A stretch of 64,000 nucleotides of DNA, taken from NCBI RefSeq assembly GCF_000423365.1, contig NZ_AUHV01000005.1, forward strand, positions 186,001 to 250,000, given 5' to 3'. Both the position numbers and the translations under genes were made by a program. The first letter of the stretch is position 1. Each line of letters opens with the position of its first letter. Positions 24,547-35,276 of this stretch are shown piece by piece. Under the pieces are notes generated by a model. The model did no database searches. It was not told where the DNA came from and worked only from the letters and a program-made list of their open reading frames with translations. The stretch comes from Maritalea myrionectae DSM 19524. GTDB taxonomy: Bacteria; Pseudomonadota; Alphaproteobacteria; Rhizobiales; Devosiaceae.

Positions 24547-26979
24547 TTATCGCGCGCGGCAAGATAGGCGGGTTGTTCCGCCTTCTTCCAACACCAACTC
24601 TTGGTTGGTGATTTTAGCGCGCACATTGCCCCACACATTGGCAAAGCTTCCGTTCACACGGGCGCGGTGCAGGGCATATTGTCCATCCACCAAAGCGGTG
24701 CCCTTGTTTGGCTCGATCAGCGCCACCACTTCGCGGCCAGAGCATTTGTAGCTTTTGGCCACAACGTCAGGATCAGCTTCGCCCATGCTGGGATTAATGC
24801 GATATTCAATATCTGCATTGGTCGCAACCATTGTGGTCAAGCATCCGCCATTGGGTGAGCGCACTTCAAACCCCTGCCCCGCATTGCGCGTAAGCTGCAA
24901 TCGAGCATTTGGGGGCACATCGCGCACATATTGGCGCTGGCCATTGCCCGCAATCTCATAGACTTCGACGGGCCGTCCGCGATCATTTTTGAACCCGATT
25001 GAAACCGCACGATTGCCCATCGGCTGGCTGCTGGCAGACAGGCCGCACATATAATTTGGGTCGGCCCGATAATTGTTGAGGGCCTGACGTGCCGCTGCGC
25101 TTTGGGTGGTGATATTGATGTTCACGTTTGAATCGGACTGCTGATTGATCAGATCGAAAATATTGATGATCGTATCAACAGCTTCATTGCCGGTTGTGGG
25201 GCGATCAGGGTCTACGCCGAAATCGCTGTCCCCACCATCGCCAATATCTGGTTGGGAGGGTGGGCGACACCCATTGAGGAACCGACGGATCGCTGCGCCA
25301 CTGCCTTTGAGCGAATAGGTGGCCGTTTGCTCATCATTGATTGACCACCGCACAATATTGCCGAGCGCGAGTGCCCGCCACATGGGATCTCGCGTGTCGA
25401 TTGCGGCGACTGGCAGCGCCCCCCAATCATATCCCTCAACCGTGCGCGTGGTGGCCCGCACGCGACCATTATCATCGCCAACGCGCCATTGCACATTGAC
25501 GTTGCGACCGCTGGTCAAGCCGCGCGGAGCGGAGGCAAACATAATGCGCACCACGTCTTCTTGTGGAGTGCAGCGCGCCTCTAGTCCGATACGATCCGTT
25601 GTCACGTCGCCAAAGACCAAGCGCAAATCACCATCGCGACGCGACGGCGGTGTGCTCCATTTCAAGCTGGAATCGTCGGTCACATCGCCATAAACTGAAG
25701 GCCCGTTAAAGCGGGTGTTGCAAGCCTGCAAAAACTCACGCACTGGCCCGGCGCTGCCATTCAAGGATAGCGTTAGCCGATGGTTGTCGTTGGCAATTCC
25801 AGTGAAATTGGCGCCGGAAATCAACCCTTTCCACAAGCGGTCATCTGTCGACTTAGAAAAGCTCGGTGCGGGGCCGGACGCCAAGGGTGACTGGCCACGA
25901 TCGCCGTTGACCACACCATTATAGCGACCCGTTGTCCAATTGATCCGCGTGCGCCGCGGCAAATTGGCCCGCGCGGGAAACCCATCAAGATAAATGGTGG
26001 CGCGGCGTGAGCCTGGTTCGCATACTGCGCTGAACCCCGTGCGATTAAAGCTGCGCGCTTTGAATTCGAGCGAGGCAATATCTTCCTCTGATTTTGGGGC
26101 GTTAAAGCGCCAAGTGTAACCAGCGCGTAGATTTGTATCCGAGGCATATTGCGGTTTCGGCGTGATGGTCACATCAAAGTTTGAGCCACAAAGATCCAAT
26201 TGGCCTTGTCCTGTAGCGCCAGATGCAAACTCCACTTCCAGATTGCCGGTGCAATTGATGCCTGAATTGTCGGCAAAAACTCGAGTCCTCGCATCGTTGC
26301 CGATATGGCGAATGATGTTCAGCTCTTCGCCATTCAGTTTGATGCCAATTATTTTATCGTCGCCGCCAGAGCGTACGGTGAGAATTTCATAATAGCGTGT
26401 CGGTTCGACATCCAAAATCACTTCGTTACCGAAAGAGCAAAGGTCAACGGTGCGCTCGAAATCGTCCGCACCGGACAAGGCTGCCGACAATTCGCCCACA
26501 CATTTGAACCCAGACGGCCCGCGACGAATATCAAATTCGACGCGGTTTGAATTCGGAAATGCGGTAAATGGCTGTGGCTCTCCATCAAAACTCAGGGCGA
26601 GAATGCGGACATTATCTTGTGATGGGACGATCGTAATCGTGCGCACCGACGGGCCAGCGCCAGTGTCGCCAAAGTTGAGTGCCACTTGCCATTCTGCATC
26701 ACACAAATTGAGCTGCTTGCGCAAAAAGCGGCCATTTTCAGCGATGAGCGAAAGGGTTGCATAGCATTGTGCACCGTCCTCCAGCTCAATAAAGGCATAT
26801 TGATCGGCCTGTGCAACAATCTCAACCCGCTGGCCATTGATAAAGGCTGATTGCAGTTCGACTGATGCTGGGTCTTTTTCGATGGTGAGAATGCGCGCTG
26901 CTGCCGCACCTTGCACCAACAACAGAATGGAAAATATCACAACGCCAATTTGAGCGCTGATGGAAGTGAGCCTATGCAT
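24547..26979 (-). CDS. Large secreted multidomain protein, C-terminal MliC-like and VHL-beta-like domains
   Basis: 810 residues, uncharacterised. A signal peptide or anchor covers about 1-28 (cleavage after GAAAA likely). All 14 cysteines fall into seven neat pairs. Three N-terminal modules share C-x20-C (72/93, 160/181, 243/264). Two larger repeats span 320-420 and 470-571, each ending in a GS-x5-R-x-FL-x2-C pattern. After a linker rich in D and G comes a segment (about 655-725) resembling a VHL beta domain: VSIGFKNDRGRPVEVYEIAGNG, then a PPNARL turn. The C-terminus (743-810, C746/C807) resembles MliC/PliC lysozyme inhibitors. Function unknown; a cell-envelope or host-defence role is inference. 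Confidence 0.8.
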   Translation of the reverse strand: MHRLTSISAQIGVVIFSILLLVQGAAAARILTIEKDPASVELQSAFINGQRVEIVAQADQYAFIELEDGAQCYATLSLIAENGRFLRKQLNLCDAEWQVALNFGDTGAGPSVRTITIVPSQDNVRILALSFDGEPQPFTAFPNSNRVEFDIRRGPSGFKCVGELSAALSGADDFERTVDLCSFGNEVILDVEPTRYYEILTVRSGGDDKIIGIKLNGEELNIIRHIGNDARTRVFADNSGINCTGNLEVEFASGATGQGQLDLCGSNFDVTITPKPQYASDTNLRAGYTWRFNAPKSEEDIASLEFKARSFNRTGFSAVCEPGSRRATIYLDGFPARANLPRRTRINWTTGRYNGVVNGDRGQSPLASGPAPSFSKSTDDRLWKGLISGANFTGIANDNHRLTLSLNGSAGPVREFLQACNTRFNGPSVYGDVTDDSSLKWSTPPSRRDGDLRLVFGDVTTDRIGLEARCTPQEDVVRIMFASAPRGLTSGRNVNVQWRVGDDNGRVRATTRTVEGYDWGALPVAAIDTRDPMWRALALGNIVRWSINDEQTATYSLKGSGAAIRRFLNGCRPPSQPDIGDGGDSDFGVDPDRPTTGNEAVDTIINIFDLINQQSDSNVNINITTQSAAARQALNNYRADPNYMCGLSASSQPMGNRAVSIGFKNDRGRPVEVYEIAGNGQRQYVRDVPPNARLQLTRNAGQGFEVRSPNGGCLTTMVATNADIEYRINPSMGEADPDVVAKSYKCSGREVVALIEPNKGTALVDGQYALHRARVNGSFANVWGNVRAKITNQELVLEEGGTTRLSCRAR

Positions 26980-27054
26980 GTCCGTCTCCTCAAGCGCCCC
27001 CGCGCTTTACCCAACCCTACTATGCATCAGCAAATTTGTCGAAATTATGTAGAT

Positions 27055-27081
27055 GGGGCGGAAGCTTAGCGCCTCCGCCCC
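27055..27081 (-). terminator. GC-rich hairpin downstream of hutU
   Basis: GGGGCGGA (27055-27062) and TCCGCCCC (27074-27081) form a perfect 8-bp stem just after the hutU stop (leftward reading). There is no T-run, so it is a weak or factor-dependent terminator at best. Confidence 0.5.
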
Positions 27082-27089
27082 GGTAATAA

Positions 27090-28760
27090 CTAAAGAATGC
27101 CAGGCAAGTTCAATCCTTTTTCCCGCGCACACTCTTGTGCGATCTCGTAACCTGCATCGGCGTGACGCATCACGCCGGTCGCCGGGTCATTCCACAAAAC
27201 ACGCTCTAGGCGCTTGGCCGCTTCAGGCGTGCCATCCGCTACGATCACCACGCCCGCATGTTGCGAATAGCCCATACCTACGCCGCCGCCATGATGGATT
27301 GACACCCAAGTGGCCCCAGAGGCCGTGTTGAGCAAAGCATTAAGCAATGGCCAATCGGAAACGGCGTCCGACCCATCCCGCATGGCTTCGGTTTCCCGGT
27401 TGGGCGACGCCACGGACCCGCTGTCCAAATGGTCGCGACCAATGACAACTGGCGCGTCCAGCTCGCCATTGGCAACCATTTCATTAAAGGCCATGCCAAG
27501 GCGGTGCCGGTCACCCAACCCCACCCAGCAAATGCGGGCGGGCAGGCCCTGGAATGAAATGCGCTCACGCGCCATATCCAACCAATTATGCAGGTTTTTA
27601 TCGTCGGGCAGCAGCTCTTTGACCTTTTGATCGGTCTTATAAATATCTTCCGGATTGCCCGATAGCGCCGCCCAGCGGAACGGTCCGATGCCGCGGCAAA
27701 AGAGCGGGCGAATATAGGCAGGCACAAAACCGGGGAAATCAAAGGCATTTTCCAAGCCTTCATCCTTGGCGACCTGGCGAATATTGTTGCCATAATCGAC
27801 GGTGGGAATGCCCTGGGCGTGGAAATCAAGCATGGCTTGCACCTGCACTTTCATGCTGGCACGGGCTTCTTTTTCCACCAATTTAGGATCGCTCTCGCGC
27901 TTGTCACGCCATTCCCCCATGGACCAGCCGATGGGCAAATAGCCATTGATCGGGTCATGGGCCGAGGTTTGATCGGTGACAATGTCGGGCCGAACGCCGC
28001 GTTTGACCAATTCGGGGAATATGTCGGCCGCATTGCCCAAAAGGCCAACAGATTTCGCTTCACCCGCCTTGGTCCAGCGGTCGATCATTTCCAGCGCTTC
28101 GTCCAAGCTGTCGGCTTTTTCATCGATATAGCGCGTACGCAAGCGAAAATCGATACTGTCGGGGTTGCATTCCACCGCCAAGCAGCAGGCCCCAGCCATC
28201 ACCGCCGCGAGCGGTTGCGCGCCGCCCATGCCGCCAAGGCCGCCGGTCAAAATCCATTTGCCTTTCAGATCGCCGCCATAATGCTGGCGTCCAGCTTCAG
28301 CAAAGGTTTCATAAGTGCCCTGCACGATGCCTTGCGAGCCGATATAAATCCAAGAGCCCGCCGTCATTTGGCCATACATGGCCAAGCCCTTCTTATCGAG
28401 TTCGTTGAAATGATCCCAGTTGGCCCATTTGGGCACCAAGTTTGAATTGGCGATCAACACGCGCGGCGCATCTTTGTGGGTTTTAAAAACGCCCACGGGT
28501 TTGCCAGATTGCACCAACAAGGTCTCGTCGGTGTTGAGGGTTTTGAGGCTATCCACAATCTTGTCGAAATCGCCCCAAGTGCGTGCCGCGCGGCCAATAC
28601 CGCCATAAACCACCAATTCATGGGGATTTTCCGCCACATCGGGGTCGAGATTGTTCATCATCATGCGCATGGGCGCTTCTGTGGTCCAATCGCCGCAAAT
28701 CAAATCCGGCCCGATGGGCGAACGTACGGTGCGGGCATTTTTGCGTGGATTTTCGGTCAT
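27090..28760 (-). CDS. hutU: Urocanate hydratase
   Basis: 556 residues from the ATG at 28760, preceded by a GGGAGAA ribosome site; the open frame extends 47 codons further upstream but that part lies inside hutG. Converts urocanate to imidazolone propionate with tightly bound NAD+. [13 protein letters not shown] (about residue 170) is the NAD-binding glycine-rich loop, and CCLAVECN and [16 protein letters not shown] are invariant urocanase segments. The start overlaps the hutG stop by four bases (ATGA). Last gene of the leftward hut operon. Confidence 0.97.
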   Translation of the reverse strand: MTENPRKNARTVRSPIGPDLICGDWTTEAPMRMMMNNLDPDVAENPHELVVYGGIGRAARTWGDFDKIVDSLKTLNTDETLLVQSGKPVGVFKTHKDAPRVLIANSNLVPKWANWDHFNELDKKGLAMYGQMTAGSWIYIGSQGIVQGTYETFAEAGRQHYGGDLKGKWILTGGLGGMGGAQPLAAVMAGACCLAVECNPDSIDFRLRTRYIDEKADSLDEALEMIDRWTKAGEAKSVGLLGNAADIFPELVKRGVRPDIVTDQTSAHDPINGYLPIGWSMGEWRDKRESDPKLVEKEARASMKVQVQAMLDFHAQGIPTVDYGNNIRQVAKDEGLENAFDFPGFVPAYIRPLFCRGIGPFRWAALSGNPEDIYKTDQKVKELLPDDKNLHNWLDMARERISFQGLPARICWVGLGDRHRLGMAFNEMVANGELDAPVVIGRDHLDSGSVASPNRETEAMRDGSDAVSDWPLLNALLNTASGATWVSIHHGGGVGMGYSQHAGVVIVADGTPEAAKRLERVLWNDPATGVMRHADAGYEIAQECAREKGLNLPGIL

Positions 28761-29572
28761 GATTGTTCTCCCGTTTGCGCGAAAGCGTTTGCCGCCTCGT
28801 CCAACAACGCTTCTAAGATCAATTTCAGGATGGGGCGCAATTGCGCGCACTTTTGGTCGTCCAATGCCCAAGGGGCCAGCTCGGCCTTCAGGTAGGCACA
28901 TTGGGCAATTTCCATTTGAAAGGCACAGATGTTTTTATCCGGCTGCCCATAATGGCGCGTGGTCCAGCCACCCTTAAAGCGGCCATTCAAGACACTTTCA
29001 AAGCCAGACTGATTGGCGATCTCGAGGGCGCGTTTTTCCATTGCTGGCAGTAGCGTCGCGCCGTCATTGGTGCCCAGATTAAGGTCTGGCAGCTTGCCCT
29101 CAAACAAAAATGGCAATTCGCTGCGAATAGAGTGGCCATCATAAAGCACTGCAAAGCCATGTTCCGATTTCACTCGGGCGATTTCTTGACGAATAGCCGC
29201 ATGGTAAGGCGTGTGAAAAGCGATGCGCCTCGCTTCAATTTCACCTGGACTTGGTGCTTGCCCCTCATGATAAATCGGTTGCCCTTCAAAATCGATGGTG
29301 GGGCACAGTGTGGTGGTATTTTGGCCGGGATAAAGTGATGTGCCTTCCGGGTCGCGGTTGGCATCAATCACATAGCGGGAGAACGTGGCGCGGATCGTGG
29401 TCGCATCCGGCATCAACCCGTCATAGACTTCATCTATAAACCAATCTGTATCCACCAGTGCCGTGCCGCGTTCGTTTAGGCGCCCGGCAATATCGGCGGG
29501 CACAAAGGTGCCCACATGGGGAAAGGCCAAAATGAGGGGGCTGGTGCCGCGGTGAAGGGCAAAGGGTTCCAT
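28757..29572 (-). CDS. hutG: N-formylglutamate deformylase
   Basis: 271 residues. Hydrolyses N-formylglutamate to glutamate and formate, the last step of the five-step histidine pathway. Family hallmarks are [13 protein letters not shown] at the N-terminus, [15 protein letters not shown] around residue 72 and [20 protein letters not shown] around residue 145, which carry the zinc-binding and catalytic residues. It begins directly after the hutH stop and overlaps hutU by four bases. Its presence together with hutF shows that the deiminase/deformylase route is used, not direct hydrolysis of formiminoglutamate. Confidence 0.95.
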   Translation of the reverse strand: MEPFALHRGTSPLILAFPHVGTFVPADIAGRLNERGTALVDTDWFIDEVYDGLMPDATTIRATFSRYVIDANRDPEGTSLYPGQNTTTLCPTIDFEGQPIYHEGQAPSPGEIEARRIAFHTPYHAAIRQEIARVKSEHGFAVLYDGHSIRSELPFLFEGKLPDLNLGTNDGATLLPAMEKRALEIANQSGFESVLNGRFKGGWTTRHYGQPDKNICAFQMEIAQCAYLKAELAPWALDDQKCAQLRPILKLILEALLDEAANAFAQTGEQS

Positions 29573-31102
29573 CTAAACCTCCAGCGCCAGATCAATGCTG
29601 GCCCCGTCAAGCAGCGAGGGTTCACGCACCAGTGCGCCAGCCTTCACCAGATCGGGCGAGATGTAGCGATCATCATCGAGCGCGCTCACCTGTTGCCGTA
29701 CAAGTTTGATGGCCGCTTGCAACTTCGTTGAAGTGGCAAGGGGCGCGCGCAAGCGAATACCCTGCGTGGCGGACAGCAGCTCAATGCCCAAGATGTGAGC
29801 CAAGTTCTGGTTCATCTCCAACAGGCGCCGGGCGGCGTGGCAAGCCATAGACACATGGTCTTCCTGATTGGCGCTTGTGGGGGTAGAATCGACTGAACAG
29901 GGCGCTGCTTTTTGCTTGTTCTCAGACATCAGCGCCGCTGAGGTCACCTCGGCAATCATAAAGCCAGAATTGAGGCCCGGGTTTGGCGTCAGGAATGCGG
30001 GGAGGCCAAAGGACAAAACCGGGTCAACCAGCAACGCAATGCGGCGTTGCGCAATGGCGCCCATTTCTGAGATGGCCAAGGCAATCTGGTCCGCTGCAAA
30101 AGCAACCGGCTCAGCGTGGAAATTGCCGCCCGATATGATTTCATCGTCGCCAACCACCAAAGGATTGTCGGTCACCGCATTCGCTTCAATGCGCAAGGTA
30201 TCGCCCACTTGTCGCAACATGCCAATCACTGCGCCCATTACCTGCGGCTGACAGCGCAGGCAATATGGGTCCTGCACCCGTTCGTCATTTTCCAAATGGC
30301 TGTCGCGAATTTGCGACCCTTCCAGCAAGTTGCGCAATTGCGCCGCTGCATCGATTTGTCCCTGATGGCCGCGTAGGGTTTGGATTTTTTCATGGAACGG
30401 CGCATTTGATCCCATCGCCGCGTCAGTTGACATGGCGCCGGTCAGCAACGAAATTTTGGCCAAATGCCATGCCTCGAAAAGGCCCGCGAGCGCCAGCGCG
30501 GTGGAGGTTTGCGTGCCATTGATCAGGGCCAGACCTTCTTTGGGTCCGAGCACCACAGCTTTTAAGCCTGCGCGGCGCAACGCATCTGCACCGCTCATAC
30601 GCTGGCCTTGATAATCTGCCTCGCCTTCGCCGATCATCACCGCCGTCATATGCGCCAATGGCGCAAGATCACCTGACGCGCCGACAGAACCCTGACCCGG
30701 CACAATAGGCGTGACACCTTTTTCCAGCATCTCTTCCAGCAACTCAATCAACGCCCAGCGCACGCCAGACGCGCCGCGCCCCAAAGAGAGCAATTTGAGC
30801 ACCATCATCAAGCGGACAATATGAGGTGCCAATGGTTCGCCCACGCCGCTGGAATGCGAGAGAATCAAGTTGCGCTGCAAGGTGGCAGTGTCCTCGACGG
30901 CAATCCGGGTTTTGGCCAGTTTGCCAAAGCCTGTGTTCACCCCATAAACCGCCGCATCGCCTTTCGCAGCCTTTGTGATAATGGCGGCGGCGCGTTCAAC
31001 GTCCGGCTTGACGCTACGGTCCAATTGCACGGGCGTGGCGGCCCGGAAAATCTCTTCTAGCTGAGTGAGGCTAACCCGCCCCGGCTGCACGATCATGCTC
31101 AC
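29573..31102 (-). CDS. hutH: Histidine ammonia-lyase, GTG start
   Basis: 509 residues. Removes ammonia from histidine to give urocanate. The Ala142-Ser143-Gly144 triad in [15 protein letters not shown] cyclises into the MIO cofactor. VNTGFGKLA (about 55-63) is the mobile catalytic loop with its tyrosine. The frame begins with GTG at 31102, six bases after a strong GGAGG site, and shares four bases with the hutI stop; an ATG two codons later is the alternative start. The hutG start abuts its stop. Confidence 0.97.
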   Translation of the reverse strand: MSMIVQPGRVSLTQLEEIFRAATPVQLDRSVKPDVERAAAIITKAAKGDAAVYGVNTGFGKLAKTRIAVEDTATLQRNLILSHSSGVGEPLAPHIVRLMMVLKLLSLGRGASGVRWALIELLEEMLEKGVTPIVPGQGSVGASGDLAPLAHMTAVMIGEGEADYQGQRMSGADALRRAGLKAVVLGPKEGLALINGTQTSTALALAGLFEAWHLAKISLLTGAMSTDAAMGSNAPFHEKIQTLRGHQGQIDAAAQLRNLLEGSQIRDSHLENDERVQDPYCLRCQPQVMGAVIGMLRQVGDTLRIEANAVTDNPLVVGDDEIISGGNFHAEPVAFAADQIALAISEMGAIAQRRIALLVDPVLSFGLPAFLTPNPGLNSGFMIAEVTSAALMSENKQKAAPCSVDSTPTSANQEDHVSMACHAARRLLEMNQNLAHILGIELLSATQGIRLRAPLATSTKLQAAIKLVRQQVSALDDDRYISPDLVKAGALVREPSLLDGASIDLALEV

Positions 31103-32316
31103 AATTTTCCTCCGAAAATACGCGCTTTGAGTGGATTAAACCCAATGCGATAACTTAGTTCTGCGGGGTGTTGAATGGCCCAAAGGGCAATGTCTGCGCG
31201 CTGACCAACGGCCAGCGTGCCGCGATCATCAAAGCCGAGGGCTTTGGCCGCATTGCGCGTGGTTGCTGCCAAGCATTCATCCGGTGTCATCCGAAACAAA
31301 GTGGCGCCCATATTCATGGTCAGCAAAAGCGACGTGAGCGGCGAGGAGCCGGGGTTACAATCGGTTGCTAAAGAAATGGGCACCTGATGATCTCGCAATA
31401 GCTGCACGGGAGGCATTTGGGTTTCACGCAAGGTATAGAAGGCGCCGGGCAACAGCACAGCGGCACTACCCGCCGCCGCCATGGCTTTGGCGCCCGCTTC
31501 ATCCAGATATTCTAAATGATCGGCCGAAAGCGCTTTGAATGAAGCGGCCAGAGATGCGCCGCCAAGATTGCTCAATTGTTCTGCGTGAAGTTTAACGGGC
31601 AGACCCAGTTCGGTGGCCGCGTTGAATACAATTTTTATCTGCTCGGGGGAAAAGGCAATGCCCTCGCAAAAGCCGTCAACAGCGTCGATCAGGCCCTCTT
31701 TGTGCAATTGCGGCAGCATCTCGTCCGCGACCAGATTAATGTAATCGTCGGCGCGATCCTTGAATTCTGGCGGCGTGGCGTGGGCACCAAGAAATGTGGT
31801 GCGCACATTGATGTCGCGCAATTCGCCAAGCTCACGTGCCGCAAGCAGCATATTGCGCTCGCTTTCAAGCTCTAGTCCGTAGCCGGATTTAATCTCGATA
31901 GTTGTGACGCCTTCGGCGATCAAGGCATCAAGGCGCGGCAAGGCGTCAGCCACGAGTTCTTCAACACTTGCCGCGCGCGTGGCTTTCACCGTTGAAATGA
32001 TGCCGCCGCCAGCGCGGGCGACCTCTTCATAGCTTGCGCCCTCGAGCCGCATTTCAAATTCATTCGCGCGGTGACCACCGAAAACAATATGAGTGTGGCA
32101 ATCGATGAGGCCGGGAGTGGCCAATGCGCCGTCGCATTCCCTTGTTGGCCATTCGCGATAATCGATAGGAATATCAGCAACTGGCCCCACCCAAGCGATC
32201 GTCTCACCGTCAATGGCGATGGCGCCATTTTCGATCAAACCGCCATAGTTTTCACCATTCGCCTGCATGGGTGCGACGCGCAAATTGGTCAGCACATATT
32301 GGGTTGAATTCGCCAT
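31099..32316 (-). CDS. hutI: Imidazolonepropionase
   Basis: 405 residues from the ATG at 32316, which has an AGGTG ribosome site; upstream in-frame codons run into the hut operator region and are not protein-like. An amidohydrolase-fold enzyme that opens imidazolone propionate to formiminoglutamate. [16 protein letters not shown] (about residue 80) holds the first metal histidines; [18 protein letters not shown] and [10 protein letters not shown] follow as in other HutI proteins. First gene of the leftward hutI-hutH-hutG-hutU operon, overlapping hutH by four bases. Confidence 0.96.
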   Translation of the reverse strand: MANSTQYVLTNLRVAPMQANGENYGGLIENGAIAIDGETIAWVGPVADIPIDYREWPTRECDGALATPGLIDCHTHIVFGGHRANEFEMRLEGASYEEVARAGGGIISTVKATRAASVEELVADALPRLDALIAEGVTTIEIKSGYGLELESERNMLLAARELGELRDINVRTTFLGAHATPPEFKDRADDYINLVADEMLPQLHKEGLIDAVDGFCEGIAFSPEQIKIVFNAATELGLPVKLHAEQLSNLGGASLAASFKALSADHLEYLDEAGAKAMAAAGSAAVLLPGAFYTLRETQMPPVQLLRDHQVPISLATDCNPGSSPLTSLLLTMNMGATLFRMTPDECLAATTRNAAKALGFDDRGTLAVGQRADIALWAIQHPAELSYRIGFNPLKARIFGGKL

Positions 32317-32359
32317 GTGAGAGCACCTTTTGCCGGAATTAGGATTGCGCTTTAATCGA

Positions 32360-32396
32360 ATATGTATATGCTTAATTATATTATGTCCATACATAT
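32360..32396. promoter_or_regulatory. Probable HutC operator between divergent hut operons
   Basis: ATATGTAT (32360-32367) and ATACATAT (32389-32396) are a perfect inverted repeat. Each half resembles the TGTATATACA-type operator known for HutC repressors. The site lies between hutI and hutF, with the HutC gene nearby, so one repressor could control both directions, with urocanate as the expected inducer (family knowledge). Confidence 0.6.
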
Positions 32397-32406
32397 TAGG
32401 TGAGTA

Positions 32407-33777
32407 ATGACTTCGCTTTTTGTCAAATCAGCATTGTTGCAAACTGGCTGGGCCCAAAATGTTCGGGTTGTGTGGGAGAACAGCCGCATCATCCAGACGG
32501 AAGCAAATACTGTCGCCCACGCGGACGATTTGGATTTGGGCGATCAAATCTTGCTGCCTGCAATCGGCAATTTGCACTCTCACACGTTCCAACGGGCCAT
32601 GGCGGGGCTGACCGAATATCGCGGCGAAGACCGCGACAGTTTTTGGAGTTGGCGGCACCTTATGTATCAGTTCCTTGACCAGCTGACGCCGGGCGATCTT
32701 TATGTGATTGCCCGCTATGCCTTTATGGAAATGTTGGAAGCAGGCTATAGCGCGGTCGCTGAATTTCATTATGTGCATCATCAAGTGGGCGGCGCAGCCT
32801 ATGACAGCTTGGCCGAAACATCCCATTCGATTATCCACGCGGCGCAAGATGTGGGCATCGGGCTCACTCACTTGCCCGTTTTTTATGCCTATGGCGGTGT
32901 CGATCAGCGCCCGTTGCAAGGTGGGCAAAAGCGGTTTGGCAACGCGCTTTCTCAATTCGAAAAACTGCTTGAGCAATGTAGCGATCTGCTGGGCAAAATG
33001 CCTGAAGACTATCGGCTCGGCTTGGCACCTCATTCTCTGCGCGCGGTGAGCAAAGACCAGCTCGATGCGTTGGTCGCCCTGCGCCCGCAAGACCCCATCC
33101 ATATGCATATTGCCGAACAAGTTGCCGAAATCGAAGAAATCGAAGCGCAATATGGCCAACGACCCATGGCCTGGTTGTTTGATCATGCTGAAGTGGATGA
33201 GCGCTGGTGCCTGATTCATTCAACACATTTGACGCAGGGTGAAACTCAAAAGCTGGCGCAATCTGGCGCAGTGGCGGGACTTTGCCCGATCACGGAGGCC
33301 AATTTGGGCGATGGCATTTTCAACGGCGTCAACTATTTGGGCGCGAATGGCATATTCGGCATTGGCTCTGATTCCGACATCCGCATTTCATTAAGCGAAG
33401 AATTGCGCGTGTTGGAGCATTCCCAACGTTATCGGCACAACGGTCGCGCCATGTTGGCGCCCAAAAATGGGTCGAACGGCGCGACCCTGTTCAAGGGCGC
33501 AGCCAATGGCGGTGCGCGTGCCTTGGGGCGCGATCACGGCGTTATCGCGCCGGGGAAGCTGGCGGACTTTTTCTCGCTGGATCGCGATCGCATGCTTGGG
33601 CAGGGGCTTACGGGCGACAAGCAGCTTGATCATTGGATTTTTGCCAGTGATGATCGGGCGATCGATCATGTGTGGTCCGCCGGGCGACATATGGTTGCGC
33701 GCGGTCAGCACAAAAATCATGCGTCCATTCGCTCAGACTATATTGCCTGTTTGAAAAAATTACGCAGTGACCTATAA
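32407..33777 (+). CDS. hutF: Formimidoylglutamate deiminase
   Basis: 456 residues, amidohydrolase superfamily. Converts N-formimino-L-glutamate to N-formylglutamate and ammonia. The N-terminal metal site is [17 protein letters not shown] (about 57-73). [13 protein letters not shown] and the [15 protein letters not shown] segment supply the further metal ligands. The AGGTGAG ribosome site sits in the last bases of the operator region. It is divergent from hutI and in one transcript with hutC, eight bases downstream. It feeds HutG. Confidence 0.96.
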   Translation: MTSLFVKSALLQTGWAQNVRVVWENSRIIQTEANTVAHADDLDLGDQILLPAIGNLHSHTFQRAMAGLTEYRGEDRDSFWSWRHLMYQFLDQLTPGDLYVIARYAFMEMLEAGYSAVAEFHYVHHQVGGAAYDSLAETSHSIIHAAQDVGIGLTHLPVFYAYGGVDQRPLQGGQKRFGNALSQFEKLLEQCSDLLGKMPEDYRLGLAPHSLRAVSKDQLDALVALRPQDPIHMHIAEQVAEIEEIEAQYGQRPMAWLFDHAEVDERWCLIHSTHLTQGETQKLAQSGAVAGLCPITEANLGDGIFNGVNYLGANGIFGIGSDSDIRISLSEELRVLEHSQRYRHNGRAMLAPKNGSNGATLFKGAANGGARALGRDHGVIAPGKLADFFSLDRDRMLGQGLTGDKQLDHWIFASDDRAIDHVWSAGRHMVARGQHKNHASIRSDYIACLKKLRSDL

Positions 33778-33785
33778 AACGCCCC

Positions 33786-34514
33786 ATGACAGAACGTAGC
33801 GCCGCTTCTCCCTATCTCACCATCAAAAACGATTTGCTTGCTCAAATTCGGGCCGGGCAATTGCGGCCAGGCGATGCGGTGCCGCATGAAGAAACCATTG
33901 CACAAAATTATGGCGTTGCACGGGCCACGGTCCACCGCGCCTTGCGGGAATTGGCCGAAGAAGGATTTGTGGAACGAAAGCGGCGCGCGGGCACCCGCGT
34001 TGCGGCGGCTGGTGGGCGCACCACCAAGGTGGATATTGCCTTGGTACGCACGGAAATCGAACGCACCGGTGCACCCTACCGATTTGAAATTGTAAGCCGC
34101 AATGTGGTGCAAAATGATGCTTTTGCGCAGCGTATCTTGCGCGTATCGGCCACCCAGCCGGTGCTGCATCTGGAGGTTTTGCATTACGCCGGTGAGCGGC
34201 CCCACCAGTTGGAAGAACGCTGGATTAATTTGGATGTGGTGCCCAGCGCGAGAGATCAGGAGTTTACGGATTCCAACCCCAATGAATGGTTGATTGCAAC
34301 CATGCCCTATGCCGAGGCGGAGCATAAGTTTTCGGCGCTTAACGCCAATGCACATCAGGCGCAGGCCCTTGGTGTGCCCGAAGGCGAAGCCTTGTTTGTG
34401 ATCGAACGCCGCACCGCCTTGGACGCGAAAACGATCACCTATGTGCGCATGCTGCATCCGGGCCAAACCTTTGCCATGGCAGCAACAAATTTCTCTTTGT
34501 CGACAAAAAATTAA
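33786..34514 (+). CDS. hutC: HutC, GntR/UTRA-family repressor of histidine utilisation
   Basis: 242 residues. N-terminal GntR winged helix-turn-helix (about 8-75: PYLTIKNDLLAQIRAGQLRPGD, then ARATVHRALRELAEEGF) and a C-terminal UTRA effector domain (about 95-235, with GAPYRFEIVSRNVV and ERRTALDAKTITYVRM). In known systems urocanate releases HutC from DNA. Placement right after hutF and near the inverted repeat at 32360 supports the identification. A 313-codon antisense frame across the gene is a shadow. Confidence 0.93.
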   Translation: MTERSAASPYLTIKNDLLAQIRAGQLRPGDAVPHEETIAQNYGVARATVHRALRELAEEGFVERKRRAGTRVAAAGGRTTKVDIALVRTEIERTGAPYRFEIVSRNVVQNDAFAQRILRVSATQPVLHLEVLHYAGERPHQLEERWINLDVVPSARDQEFTDSNPNEWLIATMPYAEAEHKFSALNANAHQAQALGVPEGEALFVIERRTALDAKTITYVRMLHPGQTFAMAATNFSLSTKN

Positions 34515-34581
34515 CGCCCGAATGATAAGAACTTGGTTCGGCACATAAGAGTGGGATTTTGTGTGCTGATAGGGGAATCTT

Positions 34582-35181
34582 ATGAGTTTTTTTGATGTTG
34601 CGACCAATATGGGCGGCAACAGCGCCCAGATTGCGCTGATCGATGATTTGGCGCGCGATTTGGGTTTTCGGCAGGTCACGCACTATTCCGGTTTGGTGGC
34701 AACGGAAGAATTGACTCGAAAAGTGCCGAACAATTTCTTCCTTTTTGCCAGCGATGGCGAATTAGAGCCCATCAAAACCCAAGTCCAAAATATTCGCAGC
34801 AGCCCACGACCCCGCGTGCGCTATTCACCTCTTATCTGCTTTGTTGAGGTGCCGTTGCCCATGCTGGTTTCACAATGCATTCAAATTGGCTTTGACGATA
34901 TTCTCACCCTGCCATGGGACCCCAAGCAGATGATGCCCCGTTTGCGCCGTCAGCTCAACACGCCAATCACTTACTTTGAGACGTCGACCTATTTTGGGCC
35001 GGATCGGCGTCGTTTTGGCAAAAAACGACCGTCGACGGACAAGGTTTATCATAAAAGCCAAGGCTATCGCCGCATTGATATTCGGCGCGATCTTGCTCAC
35101 GGCGTGCAAATTCTGGGCGACACGACGGTGGGAAATATTTCTAAACGACATAGCCATGTCTCGTGGAGCGCCGCTGGCTAG
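34582..35181 (+). CDS. Degenerate receiver-like protein of unknown function
   Basis: 199 residues. The segment from about 80 to 132 (SPLICFVEVPLPMLVSQCIQIGFDDILTLPWDPKQMMPRL, in pieces) follows the beta4-alpha4-beta5-alpha5 pattern of response regulator receivers, including the FDDILTLP turn where active receivers have a conserved lysine-proline; here it reads LPWDP. I find no convincing phosphoacceptor aspartate. The tail has a GPDRRR motif, often seen after receiver domains in alphaproteobacteria, and is strongly basic. AGGGG ribosome site. It lies 95 bases upstream of a chemoreceptor gene on the same strand, so a role in the same signalling path is possible. Confidence 0.7.
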   Translation: MSFFDVATNMGGNSAQIALIDDLARDLGFRQVTHYSGLVATEELTRKVPNNFFLFASDGELEPIKTQVQNIRSSPRPRVRYSPLICFVEVPLPMLVSQCIQIGFDDILTLPWDPKQMMPRLRRQLNTPITYFETSTYFGPDRRRFGKKRPSTDKVYHKSQGYRRIDIRRDLAHGVQILGDTTVGNISKRHSHVSWSAAG

Positions 35182-35276
35182 GCTAAGCATTATTCCGTAC
35201 ACATGCCGGAAACAGCAATTAACCAAAGCTGCAAGATAATGGCCGCATAGATTTACTCTTATTGCGAGCCATTGCC

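Noticed and set aside
33738-34679. 313-codon open frame on the minus strand
   Set aside because: Covers hutC and its flanks in antisense; hutC is certain from its GntR and UTRA domains.
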